DNA from: Antedon mediterranea
Lineage: Eukaryota > Echinodermata > Crinoidea > Comatulida > Antedonidae
DNA: 64,000 nt
Assembly (NCBI RefSeq): GCF_964355755.1
Contig: NC_092672.1
Location: 33,476,501-33,540,500 of the forward strand
Reading direction: 5' to 3'
Every line of letters starts with the position of its first letter. The first letter of the stretch is position 1. Both the position numbers and the translations under genes were made by a program. This document shows positions 24,301 through 33,849 of the stretch, piece by piece. The notes beneath the pieces were generated by a model. The model ran no database searches, had not been told where the DNA came from, and worked only from the letters and a program-made list of their open reading frames with translations.

Positions 24301-26780
24301 TTGACTTTAACAAAAACACTTGTTCAAACAAACTTATGACTACTTCAAATATAGGCCTACACTTACACCTGCTAAGTCAACTGGCTTTACTATAACATTT
24401 TTGTTTTTGTAAATGGTATTTTGTTTACGTTATTAGTTCACAATAATAACTTAATTATAACTCCTTTAACAACCATTTTTTACTCGGGGTACCCGAGTCT
24501 AGGTCTTACTCATTTTCTTCTCTTCTTCCTCCATCTGGACACTATTGAGTAAAAAGTGCGATTTTTAAAGTACTACTCCTCCCTTATTCGTTGTATTATT
24601 GAGCTGGGATTTGGCATGAACATACTACAGGGACATGTCCTCAAAGCTATAGAGCCGGATTTTTAATTTTTTGTTAATTAATTTGTTTAATTAAGAAGCC
24701 ACAATGTGTGACACACACCACAGCGTTATGTAGTTATATGGTTATATGCGGATTCTTGGCGTAGTGGTTATCACGTTTGCTTAACACGCAGAAGGTACCT
24801 GGTTCGAGCCCGGACGAAACCTTTTTTTTTAAACTTTATGGTGAAAAGTACTGTATACGCAATATGATAATTATATACAGTATATCTTATTTTTATTATT
24901 TTTTTAAATACTTATTTTGTGTAATCGGTAATTATCACTTTTACACATGTTTATTTTTCTTTGTGCTTATTACCATATTTATTTGTAATTTAAATGGATT
25001 AAAAAACTTTCTGTAACCCACATTTTTAGTGTAAGTGGTTTTCGTAGTGTAGTGGTTGTCAAGTCTGCTTAATCACGCAGAAGGTCCCGGTTCGAGCCCT
25101 GGCGAAACCTATTTTTCTTTTACTTTATGGTGAAATAACTGTATACGTCTGTATACAGCTTCTTTCGCTGTACCCCGAGTATTGCACATTCGTACTTTTT
25201 TGTTAATTAATTTGTTTAATTCAGAAGCCACAATGTGTCACACACACCACAGCGTTATGTAGTTATATGCGGCTTCTTGGCGTAGTGGTTATCACGTTTG
25301 CTCAACACGCAGAAGGTACCTGGTTCGAGCCCGGGCTAAACCTTTTTTTTTTAAACTTTATGGTGAAAAGTACTGTATACGCAATATGATAATTATACAG
25401 AGTATATCTTATTTTTATTATTTTTTAAAATACTTATTTTGTGTAATCGGTAATTATCACTTTTACACATGTTTATTTTGCTTTGTGCTTATTACCATTT
25501 ATTTGTAATTTAAATGGATTAAAAAACTTTCTGTAACCCACATTTTTAATGTAAGAGGTTTCGTAGTGTAGTGGTTGTCAAGTCTGCTTAACACACAGAA
25601 GGTCCCGGTTCGAGCCCTGGCGAAACCTATTTTTCTTTAACTTTCTAACTGTATACGTCTGTATACAGCTTCTTTCGTCTGTACCCCGAGTATTGCACAT
25701 TCGTGCTTGTTCTTATTTCATTATGCTCATCATTGTAATTTTATAAAAAAAAATTGTTTGATGCTTTGTAATAACAGTCACGAGGTTTGTTACTGATGTA
25801 TTGCCATCATTTGTTGTTGCCTGGTTCATTAAAAATAAACAGACGATTGGGAATTATGTATTTATAAATGTGTTAGATAAATGTTATTTAATTATGATAA
25901 TGATTGTATCATTTATTATTTTGGTAACACTTGAAAGTGTCTAGAATAATGGCCTACGTGATGCAAATGAACTTAGTAAGGACAGTCACCTCTGCAACTC
26001 TAGTAAACTTTACTACATTATAGCTGTTCGTTTATTTACCTAGATAACTGAATTCCATATTGCAATGACAGTTCCCATGATCCATCGCGTCGCGATTGAT
26101 CAAAATACTTGCGACGCGCTAGCGTCATTTGCGTTGCGTCCAGCGCAAATGAGTTCACCAATCACATGACCACACCAATAATGATTTGTCAATTTACCGG
26201 TACTTACGATGCACTTACGTCCAAGTATAACCAGGCTTTTAATGTATAAAATGTTAACAAATTGCAGAATGTAATTAAACATTAAGAAGAAAGATGGAAT
26301 ACATCAGTCGATCTGTCTCAACGTATACTGTACATTTTGGTTTAAACTTTGACATTTGGTTTAACCTTTGAGACCGTTTACTTCCTGTATGTTGTATGTT
26401 AATTTACATTATTACATTACATAACATTACTCTTAATCTTTTACGACGAGAATTCAATCTCATAAGAGCATCGATACGATAAATTGTAGAAATAAAAAAT
26501 TACGGTAGATATTACTGATTATTGATTATGGATAGCGCCTCATAGCGTGTCGTATGTATTTCACGACATGCTTACGTGATCCAAATGATAACATATGGAC
26601 ATTTAACCTGACATCACGTGTTTCTGTATGATATTCCCCTAGTATATCGATGCTTACCTTCTGACCAATTTCTTGCTGGCTGGTGTAAACCCTGCCGCCG
26701 GGCGTTACGTTAGGTTGAACGAATGAATTACTACCTTTCCGCTCTCTAAGCCCAACGTAAGTGTACCCATCCGTAGACAT
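15353..26780 (-). CDS. GLUT/SLC2A-type facilitative hexose transporter, complete
   Basis: A 524-residue, 12-helix major facilitator protein of the plasma membrane that would carry hexose down its gradient. Coding exons on the minus strand: 26658-26780, 22542-22643, 21850-22010, 21346-21586, 20875-21034, 19375-19577, 18726-18836, 18171-18272, 17657-17726, 15807-15934, 15353-15526. All have GT-AG borders and sum to 1575 bp. Family marks: FGYNTG in TM1, GRIVIGF in TM4, YLAEISP, HQL in TM5, PESPRW, QQFSGIN in TM7 (Gln323, Gln324), DRTGRR, GPGP, NWW and PETKNK. Compared with human GLUT1: Trp388 becomes Phe429, Glu380 becomes Ala421 and the QLS motif becomes HAG (320-322), while Asn317 and Trp412 are kept. 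The first-loop glycosylation sequon is shifted (NST at 75-77). An alternative first exon lies at 23689-23730. Substrate is inferred. Confidence 0.9.
16063..17513. repeat. 44-bp minisatellite, about 33 units, inside an intron
   Basis: Units of about 44 bp (41 when a CAT is lost) carry CATCATGTATATTCATGTTTC, then CTATGTGACGTATGTCAAGC or CTAACTGACGTATGTCGTGC. The two end types, AAGCATAACA and GTGCATAGCA, recur in a roughly ordered mixture, suggesting higher-order duplication. The array fills most of the intron between the exons at 17657-17726 and 15807-15934. Confidence 0.9.
18883..19210. repeat. 17-bp minisatellite inside an intron
   Basis: About 19 units of GGCAGGCCATGTCTGCT and variants (GACAG, TAGCAG, GATAGG) in the intron between the exons at 19375-19577 and 18726-18836. 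Because 17 is not a multiple of three, each open frame through it cycles through the three codon phases. The frame that appears to extend the exon here (18837-18980) is repeat sequence beyond the splice acceptor. Confidence 0.9.
20113..20518. mobile_element. 93-bp near-perfect inverted repeat with a MITE inside
   Basis: The left arm (about 20113-20207) and right arm (about 20421-20518) are almost exact reverse complements; I count only a couple of differences. The loop holds a member of the AAGCTCTGTCTACAC family (20215-20352). It lies in the intron between exons 20875-21034 and 19375-19577. The simplest reading is an outer foldback element into which a MITE jumped. Confidence 0.8.
22293..22438. 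mobile_element. Foldback MITE, AAGCTCTGTCTACAC family
   Basis: Near-complete copy with both inverted ends (AAAGCTCTGTCTACACTATC... and the complement at about 22418-22438), in the intron between exons 22542-22643 and 21850-22010. A more decayed copy lies at 22871-22994. Confidence 0.75.
23150..23365. repeat. Two-copy direct repeat of about 110 bp
   Basis: The block AATTTATAAAATCGCAAAT... with TTCACTTTCTGAATTC... and GAACGATCAAAGTA recurs about 110 bp later as AATTTGTAAAATCGCAAAT..., TTCACTTTCTGCATTCC, AGACGATCACAGTA. It lies in the first intron of the minus-strand transporter, before an AT-rich (TTTA)n run at 23456-23486. Confidence 0.65.
23689..23730 (-). CDS. Alternative first coding exon of the minus-strand transporter
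   Basis: It encodes MISSKSFTPAKDNQ and ends in a consensus donor (CAG, then GTAAGA) in phase 0, the phase required by the exon at 22542-22643. An in-frame TAA lies 12 bases upstream of the ATG. The resulting protein would be 497 residues instead of 524 with a different cytoplasmic N-terminus. GLUT genes with alternative first exons are known, and the upstream exon at 26658-26780 also splices in phase 0. Both are good candidates; transcript data would decide. Confidence 0.65.
24750..24821 (+). tRNA. tRNA-Val(AAC)-like, probably degenerate, copy 1
   Basis: Matches tRNA-Val in the D arm (TAGTGGTTATCA), anticodon arm (TTTGC, loop TTAACAC with anticodon AAC, GCAGA) and B-box GGTTCGAGCC, and is followed by a T run (pol III stop). 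The acceptor stem (GGATTCT against CGAAACC) pairs poorly, so this is more likely a pseudogene or a tRNA-derived repeat. Confidence 0.55.
25037..25110 (+). tRNA. tRNA-Val-like with 8-base anticodon loop, copy 2
   Basis: GGTTTTCGTAGTGTAGTGG... ends in CGAAACCT. Anticodon-stem halves TCTGC and GCAGA flank TTAATCAC, one base longer than a normal seven-base loop, and the acceptor strand has an extra T. Followed by TATTTTTCTTTT. Probably non-functional. Confidence 0.5.
25271..25343 (+). tRNA. tRNA-Val(AAC)-like, copy 3
   Basis: Duplicate of copy 1 in the second tandem unit. The T stem (CCTGG with CCGGG) pairs completely, and the anticodon loop TCAACAC keeps AAC but has C at the normally invariant U33. 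The acceptor stem is poorly paired. Followed by T8. Confidence 0.5.
25557..25628 (+). tRNA. tRNA-Val(AAC), best of four copies
   Basis: The acceptor stem GGTTTCG/CGAAACC pairs in all seven positions. The D arm TAGTGTAGTGGTTGTCA, anticodon loop TTAACAC (AAC) and T loop TTCGAGC are in place. There is one mismatch at the top of the anticodon stem (C with A) and one in the T stem. This is the copy most likely to be functional, but a covariance-model score is needed. Confidence 0.6.
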
Positions 26781-26816
26781 GTTTTTATAGCGTTGTGTAT
26801 AATACAGTTGTAACAT

Positions 26817-29800
26817 GCACGGTATTAAGATACAATAGTATCTTTATGACACCTTTGATTAAATATTATATGATCGTTATCGGATTCGGAAGCAATGTAT
26901 CAGCCGTAGACCATGCATTGGAAGCATGTTGTACGCCATGTCTATAGTAATCATCGTTACATTGGTCTAATTTTATACCTTCATGGTTGAACAACATTCA
27001 AAATGTTTGGCCAAGCCAATATGACATAGGCCTCTATAAATCTGAAATAGTTCAATTAATTTCATTTCAACTTTAATTTCGGGACAAACTATACATATGA
27101 AACATATACACAAACAAAAGAAAAGAAACACACTTGATTCTGTTACAACCATCAATAAAGGTGAGGAAGAGAAGACCAAGAATTGTCAATTGACATGCCT
27201 CTCCATTTATAATACATTCTGGAATCAGTAACGCAGAGGTCTGATTCCCCTGGTTTAGGAGCCTTAAGTGGCCTTCCAACGCTGGAGCCCTCGGAAATGT
27301 TTAGCCTATTTCCACATATAATGTTAATGCCTGTTCCTCTGAGCACTGCTCAGGGGCCCCATAAGCTCCGGGGCCCTGGGTTTAGCCAGTGAGTGCTCAC
27401 AAGCCTTACGCCACTTTCTTAAATCCATCATTATAATTACTGTTGTTTCAAGCTATTTAAAACTAACGGCTGTACATGGGTTTTGTTAACAGGGCCTCGA
27501 TCGTAGCATACCAGTGGTCATAGCATCATAGGATAGGTTAGCTGTCGACAGCTCGTAGTTATTTGTACGTGGAAGAAAAAGTCATCTCGAGAAAATTAGG
27601 CCTACTATACTGTCAAGCGTACACATTTCCCAACGACATGACGTCATGGATTGATAATAATGAAAGATAAGTACAAAAATAAATAATACACACATATACA
27701 TACACCACATGCATTATACATTTTTTGAAAATCCAAATGCAAAATCACTGAAAAATGACAAGGCTTTTGTTTGTTTTAGTTGCATGTACATTCGAGTCTC
27801 AATAATTCTACAACAAACTATCAAAGTAAAAAGGTTATCTTTAATAAATGTTTTGTATAATAAAACAAAAATGACAATGCTTTTGTTTGTTTTAGTTGCA
27901 TGTACATTCGAGTCACATTCTACAACAAACATTCAAAGTAAAAAGATTATCTTTAATAAATGTAACCCAAATTTGTTATCTGCTGCATAGGGGCCTACGT
28001 GTAAAGTAAGCCCTAGGATAATAACCTCTGTCAATCTTCAATATATGAGTGATACTATACCAAAGACGAAATGAATGCAATCAGTCTGAGCATGCATAAA
28101 AATCAATCGCAAATTTAGATAAATTAAAACATAAATTAAAAAAAATAAATTAAAAAAAATCAATCGCCGTTGTGCAAGTTGCTTTTCATGACTTAAGCTC
28201 TGTCTCAAAAATGTGATGTGCCCATATGGACATGGATGATTGTCATCACTACCATATTTGGGCACATCACACTTTTTTGTCACATAAAATTTGATAGTGT
28301 AGACAGAGCTTTACACAATTTTAGAATTATGTGTAGTCAGCTATTATCTATTGATTGGCAAATTATATGCTGCTTGTTGCTTTCCAATCATTTCAATATT
28401 TTAAATTATTTGATTGTGAATCAGTCATAATCATTATCAGGTTTATCATCGTTATTGAACACCATCATCCGGGTCTTCATGTCATCATCATCATCATGGT
28501 CATCATTATCATCATCATCATGGTCATCATTATAATAATAATAATAACAACAACTTTATTTAAAAACTGATACATCACTTTGAATCACCAGATTGGTGTT
28601 TTTCATTATAAAAGTATTTACACAAGTTATCATTTACAGTAAATGATTTAAAAACTATAAAAAAAAAATCAAAAAAGAGACACAACTGATACAGTTAAAA
28701 AATACAGTTCATGAAAAACATAAGAGTTTCAGGTATATTTTATCTTTGGTAATACATTATTTATTCACGCTGCTGCTCTAATTGAGTATTCACTTCTGTA
28801 ACAAAAAATAATATTTATTCACATATAAAAAGAGAAAAGAAAACCAAAAACCATTGTCTGACAGACAATTAAGTATTTGTTGCTTTAAATTACATTTTGT
28901 TCAGGTAAAATAACTATTATGTGACAATAAAATGACACATTCAAAAACATTTGAAATAAAAAATATTTTTCAATAAGCGAGCAGCGTTTTTTGTAAGAAA
29001 TATTTCTTGTTGAAATATATGCCTATGTGTATTAGGAGCTGTAATTGCATTTGAGTTTATATCATTTAAACTATTCCATAGCTTTGCGCCAGAATACGAG
29101 AAACTTTTCTTTTTTTTTCTTTATACCCAGTGATCATTACCTATTGCATTGGTAAAAAAAAGTATAATTATTGTTAAAAGTGTAATTAAACGTTAGTAAG
29201 TAGTATTGGTAATTGCTACTCAGTATGCATTAAGAATTAGTATTGTAGCCACCTACCGTGTGTTTGTAAAAGTTATATCCAAGTTATTATAGAGGGCGCA
29301 ATATGTGAATATGTCGTGACGTATCATCATCAGGGTGTGAGTGTAAATACACAGCTTTTGAACAATGCAATACTGTACGGTAAATTATACTTGGCAACCG
29401 TCCCCCAACAAGTGCACTAAACAAATCGGGGTACTTAAACTTAAGCCTTTCTTAGGCCCCAACATACTCAACATAGGCCTATAAACGTTAGTCATTAAAC
29501 AAATATATCGTTTTGATTTAGTTTTTCGCTTTTTTTTTTTTATCTCCATTGAGATCCAGTCACTGATACCCACAGCATTGTCATTTTTTCAGTAATTTGC
29601 CTTTGGATTTGTATATATATAAACACATTAGGCAATGAACATTAATTCGAAACCGCCCGGTGATATACTGAAATTTAAATAATTAATTTGAAACGATAAA
29701 GATGAGGAAATCTGGGAGAATGAGAAAAAGTCGTCCCAACCGAGAGTATATTTAATAATAATAATTTAGTTTTAACATGAAAATTACCGCACAATTATCA

Positions 29801-30118
29801 AAATTTAATAATAAAATCGGTAGAATAAAATACAAAACATTAATTTAAATTCGAATTTAGTAAATGAGGAAAACCAAAAAAGGGGTGAACACGAATCTGA
29901 AAGACGATCGAGGGGCGTTCGAAAGATTGATCACAGTTTTTAGTTAGTTACAATAATATAGGTAGGCATATGCTTAAAATGTAAATGCCTATACCATTCC
30001 AAAGCTTATATAATATATTATTTTATTATAAGAATATGAACATGAAGCAACGCCGCGAATGATTGAATAATATCGCCGAACCATGCAAAATAAAACGACA
30101 AACGAAACTCAATTATTC
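26817..30118. other. Spacer between the minus-strand transporter and the SAND-SAM promoter
   Basis: No supported gene. It holds an about 113-bp two-copy tandem duplication (27753-27851 and 27868-27962, with GCTTTTGTTTGTTTTAGTTG), a MITE at 28194-28313, a triplet microsatellite (28480-28550) and a non-LTR remnant on the minus strand (about 28978-29105). The 26973-27346 ORFs show nothing recognisable. Confidence 0.5.
28978..29105 (-). mobile_element. Non-LTR retrotransposon remnant
   Basis: The minus-strand translation contains FSYSGAKLWNSLND, the GAKLWNS-type motif at the C-terminus of CR1/RTE-like reverse transcriptase polyproteins. It is short and without the rest of the domain, so a fossil fragment. 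Confidence 0.5.
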
Positions 30119-30119
30119 T

Positions 30120-30250
30120 ACAAGCATTAACTGCTGATCTAACTGATGACGTCATGTAACCGACGGCCAATGAGACGACAGGCGCTGTCGTAATCTGCTT
30201 TCGAAGCGGACGTGACGACGCCCGTCGAGGTCGAGAAAACAAGGACGCGG
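30120..30250 (+). promoter_or_regulatory. Promoter region of the SAND-SAM gene
   Basis: A CpG-richer island in AT-rich surroundings. It holds a perfect CRE (TGACGTCA, 30147-30154) and a CCAAT box (30167-30171) upstream of a non-coding first exon whose donor is at 30335. No TATA box is evident, as in many housekeeping-type promoters. The exact transcription start cannot be read from sequence. Confidence 0.5.
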
Positions 30251-30335
30251 ATTACGTGTGTATTCAGCGATACGAACACACACAACGAAGGATCGACCGG
30301 GACAGCCGCCATTACAATCGCTTGTCGTAGATAAG
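30250..30335 (+). other. Non-coding first exon of the SAND-SAM gene (5' UTR)
   Basis: The region after the promoter ends at a strong donor (ATAAG, then GTAAGTAG). The first coding exon begins exactly with ATG at its acceptor (TTTTTACAG, then ATG at 33850), so an upstream non-coding exon is required, and this is the best candidate. The 5' border is approximate. Confidence 0.5.
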
Positions 30336-32850
30336 GTAAGTAGCTCTAAGCTTCGCTATTATTCTACTCTGTAAGTATCACTCTAAGTTACGACTTTTCG
30401 TACGGATGTTAAGCACACGGCAGTGTCCCTTTAAGTACAGTTTCTATTAGTATTATAGGCCTACAACTGGTGCTAGTAAAACTTGTTCAAAAGGCTATTA
30501 TGCCTTGTTAGCGTGTTTCCTTGATTTTAATATGGATCGCTGGCCATGGATCGCCTGCTTCCCGCCTTGACGACCGAACAATAGGTCACTTATTGTTTGC
30601 TACGGCCTGGAATTTAGGCTGTCGGTAGATACTATTTATATGTCGGTAGATACTATTTATATGAATGTTCAACTCCCTCTGTATCTACATCATACCGATC
30701 TATATTTGAATATATCGATAACTCCACTGTTGGTATAGTACAGTCTGTACAATTCATATCCTGTAAATAATGCTGTAGGCATATACACCCTTTTCCCAAC
30801 TCAGCACATGGACTATATTATATCAGGGAGGTAATATACCTTCCTGATTATATGGTGTAGGTTATATACATTGAGGTGTTATTAATTATTATTTTAAATA
30901 ATAAATTCTCTAAATAAGCTAAGGTTTTTTTCTGTTGCCAACAAAAGTCCCCATTTACGAATTCCGCCTATCTGGTTGTGTTTCGTCTGCGCAGATAAAT
31001 TTAACGCAGACTACTACTTTTTTTTCTGGAATAGGGGGTGGTGGTATGGGATGTACCCCGCCGGGGAGTAAAGACAAATTTAAACTGAATGTTCCTCATG
31101 TGATTTAGTATACAGTATTAGTACCGGTGTTACGTTTGTGTGTAATGAATAACACAGCTCAAGGAAAAATAATATTCTCTATAAATGATATCACTTACTA
31201 TTTCGGATTTCAATAATTGTCTAGGTCAAAAGGCACACTGTATTTGGTATATTTAACTAATCATGCAATTTGTTTTTTTTTAAATTTACGGCTATTAATA
31301 TTAGCAACAGAAGATCCGGTATACATAATACGTTTTCCAGTTCCTTATTTCCTTCGTGTCGTTACGGAAGTCTACCAACAGCCGGCTACGTTTGTCATTC
31401 CAGAGAGATATTATTAATATTTCTATGGTCATTCCCATGCAATGATCTCTATTTTATTATCATTGAGCCCCTCGCTATTGCTTTAAAACACATGACGCAT
31501 TCCTTACCATTGTCCGTGCCTTTTGTTAGCCCGTCGAATAATGACCGATTGTTCGTGCCTAGTCTTTCCGGTGTTATGCTAATTTAGGTATAAATACTGG
31601 CATTATATCGGGCATTATATATTATTCTATAGGCCTAAAAGGGTGAGGGTAGGCCTGGTGTGATAGCAGTTAATGTTTGTCGGGGTCATGCAGTAGTAGG
31701 CCTACACCCTTTACCTCCACGGATCACCCTGAAACTTGAGGCTTATTATTGAGTAAGCCTACACCTATATTACATTTGAGAAAATTGTTTATATTTCTAT
31801 ATAGTTTTTGATTTGGTTGCTACATGATCTAGGGGCCTTGCTTCACACTTCCGGCGTATTTTTTAAAAAGGCGAAGTGATTGAATTTTTAATCTCCCTGC
31901 TTGTTAAACGCTTTACTGTACACCATGTACCATCATAATATGCAGTAATCAAAACTACCCTGTTACTTAATTGATTATCGATTATTGATAATCAAACTTT
32001 TCAATTGAAGATGCCACAGTCCACAATGTAAATGTTAACTATTAGCCTTCTTGTCAGCAATTAAATGACATACTATAGTATTACCATGGGCCACCACGCG
32101 TTTGCACTGACCTATAATGAAAGGTGGTGGCGCAGCCCTACTTAGACCTACGTAAATCATGTGCATTTGAAACTTTCCTCAAATGGGATATAAAGTGCGC
32201 GTGTAAATTACTCAGCCAGGAGCACCTTATGTGGGTCGTTTGAAGGCTGCTGGTTGCCGTATTGGAAACACCAATGCTTGCGTGACTCGTTATAGAAAAA
32301 GCTTGGCTGTGGATAGTTTATAAGGCTTCCTCAGGATATTGTCTAATTTAGCATTTAACAGTCAGACTTCCTATTCGTTGTAGAAAAACCAAAATATTTT
32401 CAACAGTTTGCGGCATCAACGATGTAAGCGATCGCCCTGCTGGTGCAGCCTTCATCAGGCTAACTCTCGCGGCCTAGTTTTTCCCCACTCGTAATTGAAT
32501 GAATTGCTTAAGCCCCTCAAAACGTACCAATTGCTGTAGCCAGGGATGTTTAATAATAACGTCATGGTCTGTACTACGAACAAAAACAAAGAGCACAGTA
32601 TATTTCGTGGTTTAAAGACGTCGCGTACTTACTGTACAAACTTCGTGTTCATTGGTTCAAATCCTACACAAGTAATATAAGATTTACTAATACTTTAGCC
32701 ACGACCACACTATGTTTCAGAATTATAGATTTAGTGCGCTTTGATGTACTGATGTACATCCTAATAATTCGTCGCTGTTGCATTTTTTCATTAAAAACAA
32801 AGCGTGGCTACAGAATGTGTACCCCCAGCCACGATGCGCGGTTGGAAGTT

Positions 32851-33040
32851 AGGCTTGGTTCCCACTAGCGACGCAACGTAACGCAATCTACGCAACGTAA
32901 CAACATGCCCTTCAAATAATTACGTGAAATCAAACATTCGATGTTTGCAGCACTGTTGCGTCGTCGGCTCCCACTTGTGAATACGCAATAGGCCTACAGA
33001 TTACGTCAATACGTCGTTGCGTCGCTAGTGGGAATCACGC
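32851..33040. mobile_element. Foldback MITE, GGTTCCCACTAG family
   Basis: GGCTTGGTTCCCACTAGCGAC at the left and GTCGCTAGTGGGAATCACGC at the right, in the first intron of the SAND-SAM gene. Relatives in this gene's introns lie at 36081-36212, 40628-40760 and 42961-43111. Confidence 0.75.
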
Positions 33041-33849
33041 AAACAAGTAATTCGATACCAGCAAAGGTTACGGTACCTTAATAACTAATTAATATTGTTT
33101 TTACGCACAAAACACGTTATCTTTGTAGGCTACTTTATCTGTGAATGTAGGCCTACTTTGAATTATGCTTAAATATTTTTCATTTGAATCGTATTATTTC
33201 ACCTATTTTTTACATCGGTTTCTAGCCATACAAAGTGATTCATTCATTAGCCAAGCTTCTCGCGTCAAAGACACTTCGACGGCGCATATCCTGACCGGAG
33301 ATCCGTTAGGTCGCTGGAGTAATTGCCTTTGATGTTTTGGCAGCGGTGGTGCGGATGAGATAAATAGACTAGGCCTAGTAATACCCGGCAAGGGCTCGGG
33401 GCTAGCTCTGATGAGGCGCTGGCCGATTCACGCAAACGTAATAAAGTTCACAGACTGTGAATTATATGACGTATTTTTAAACTTGCTCTTTTTAGACTGC
33501 TGCATTGAAAACGAGTGCGCTACACTAAAAAAATGTCAATGGTCCCAGGTACCGCCCACCACCCACCACCTCTAATAAATAGGGATATTAAACCGTGAAT
33601 CGATGTAAATATTATAATTGTATTATAATGAACAATTATGTACATGGTCACGACGAATGTTTGGGACGTTTAATGGCGTACGTTGTACAATATTTTTTTC
33701 ATAAATTCGTGAATATAATTTGTTCAGATCTTGATTGTACAGTAAAAAGTTCATGTAAAGGAAATGTTTCCAATCGAAATATGTGACATAATTTGTGACG
33801 GCATAATTACGATTTTTATTTTAAGTTATTGTTAAAATCCTTTTTACAG

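Larger units (their letters stand above)
24660..25703. repeat. Tandem duplication of a two-tRNA unit
   Basis: The segment 24660-25190 is repeated at 25195-25703 with few changes: TTAATTAATTTGTTTAATT, GAAGCCACAATGTGT, tRNA-like sequence, AT-rich spacer with TACGCAATATGATAATTA, second tRNA-like sequence, and CTGTACCCCGAGTATTGCAC. Each unit carries one diverged and one better tRNA-Val-like sequence. It sits in the first intron of the minus-strand transporter, on the opposite strand. Confidence 0.85.

Noticed and set aside
26973-27346. Three overlapping minus-strand ORFs as a candidate gene
   Set aside because: Each is short and in a different frame, with no splice sites or motifs that join them into a product.
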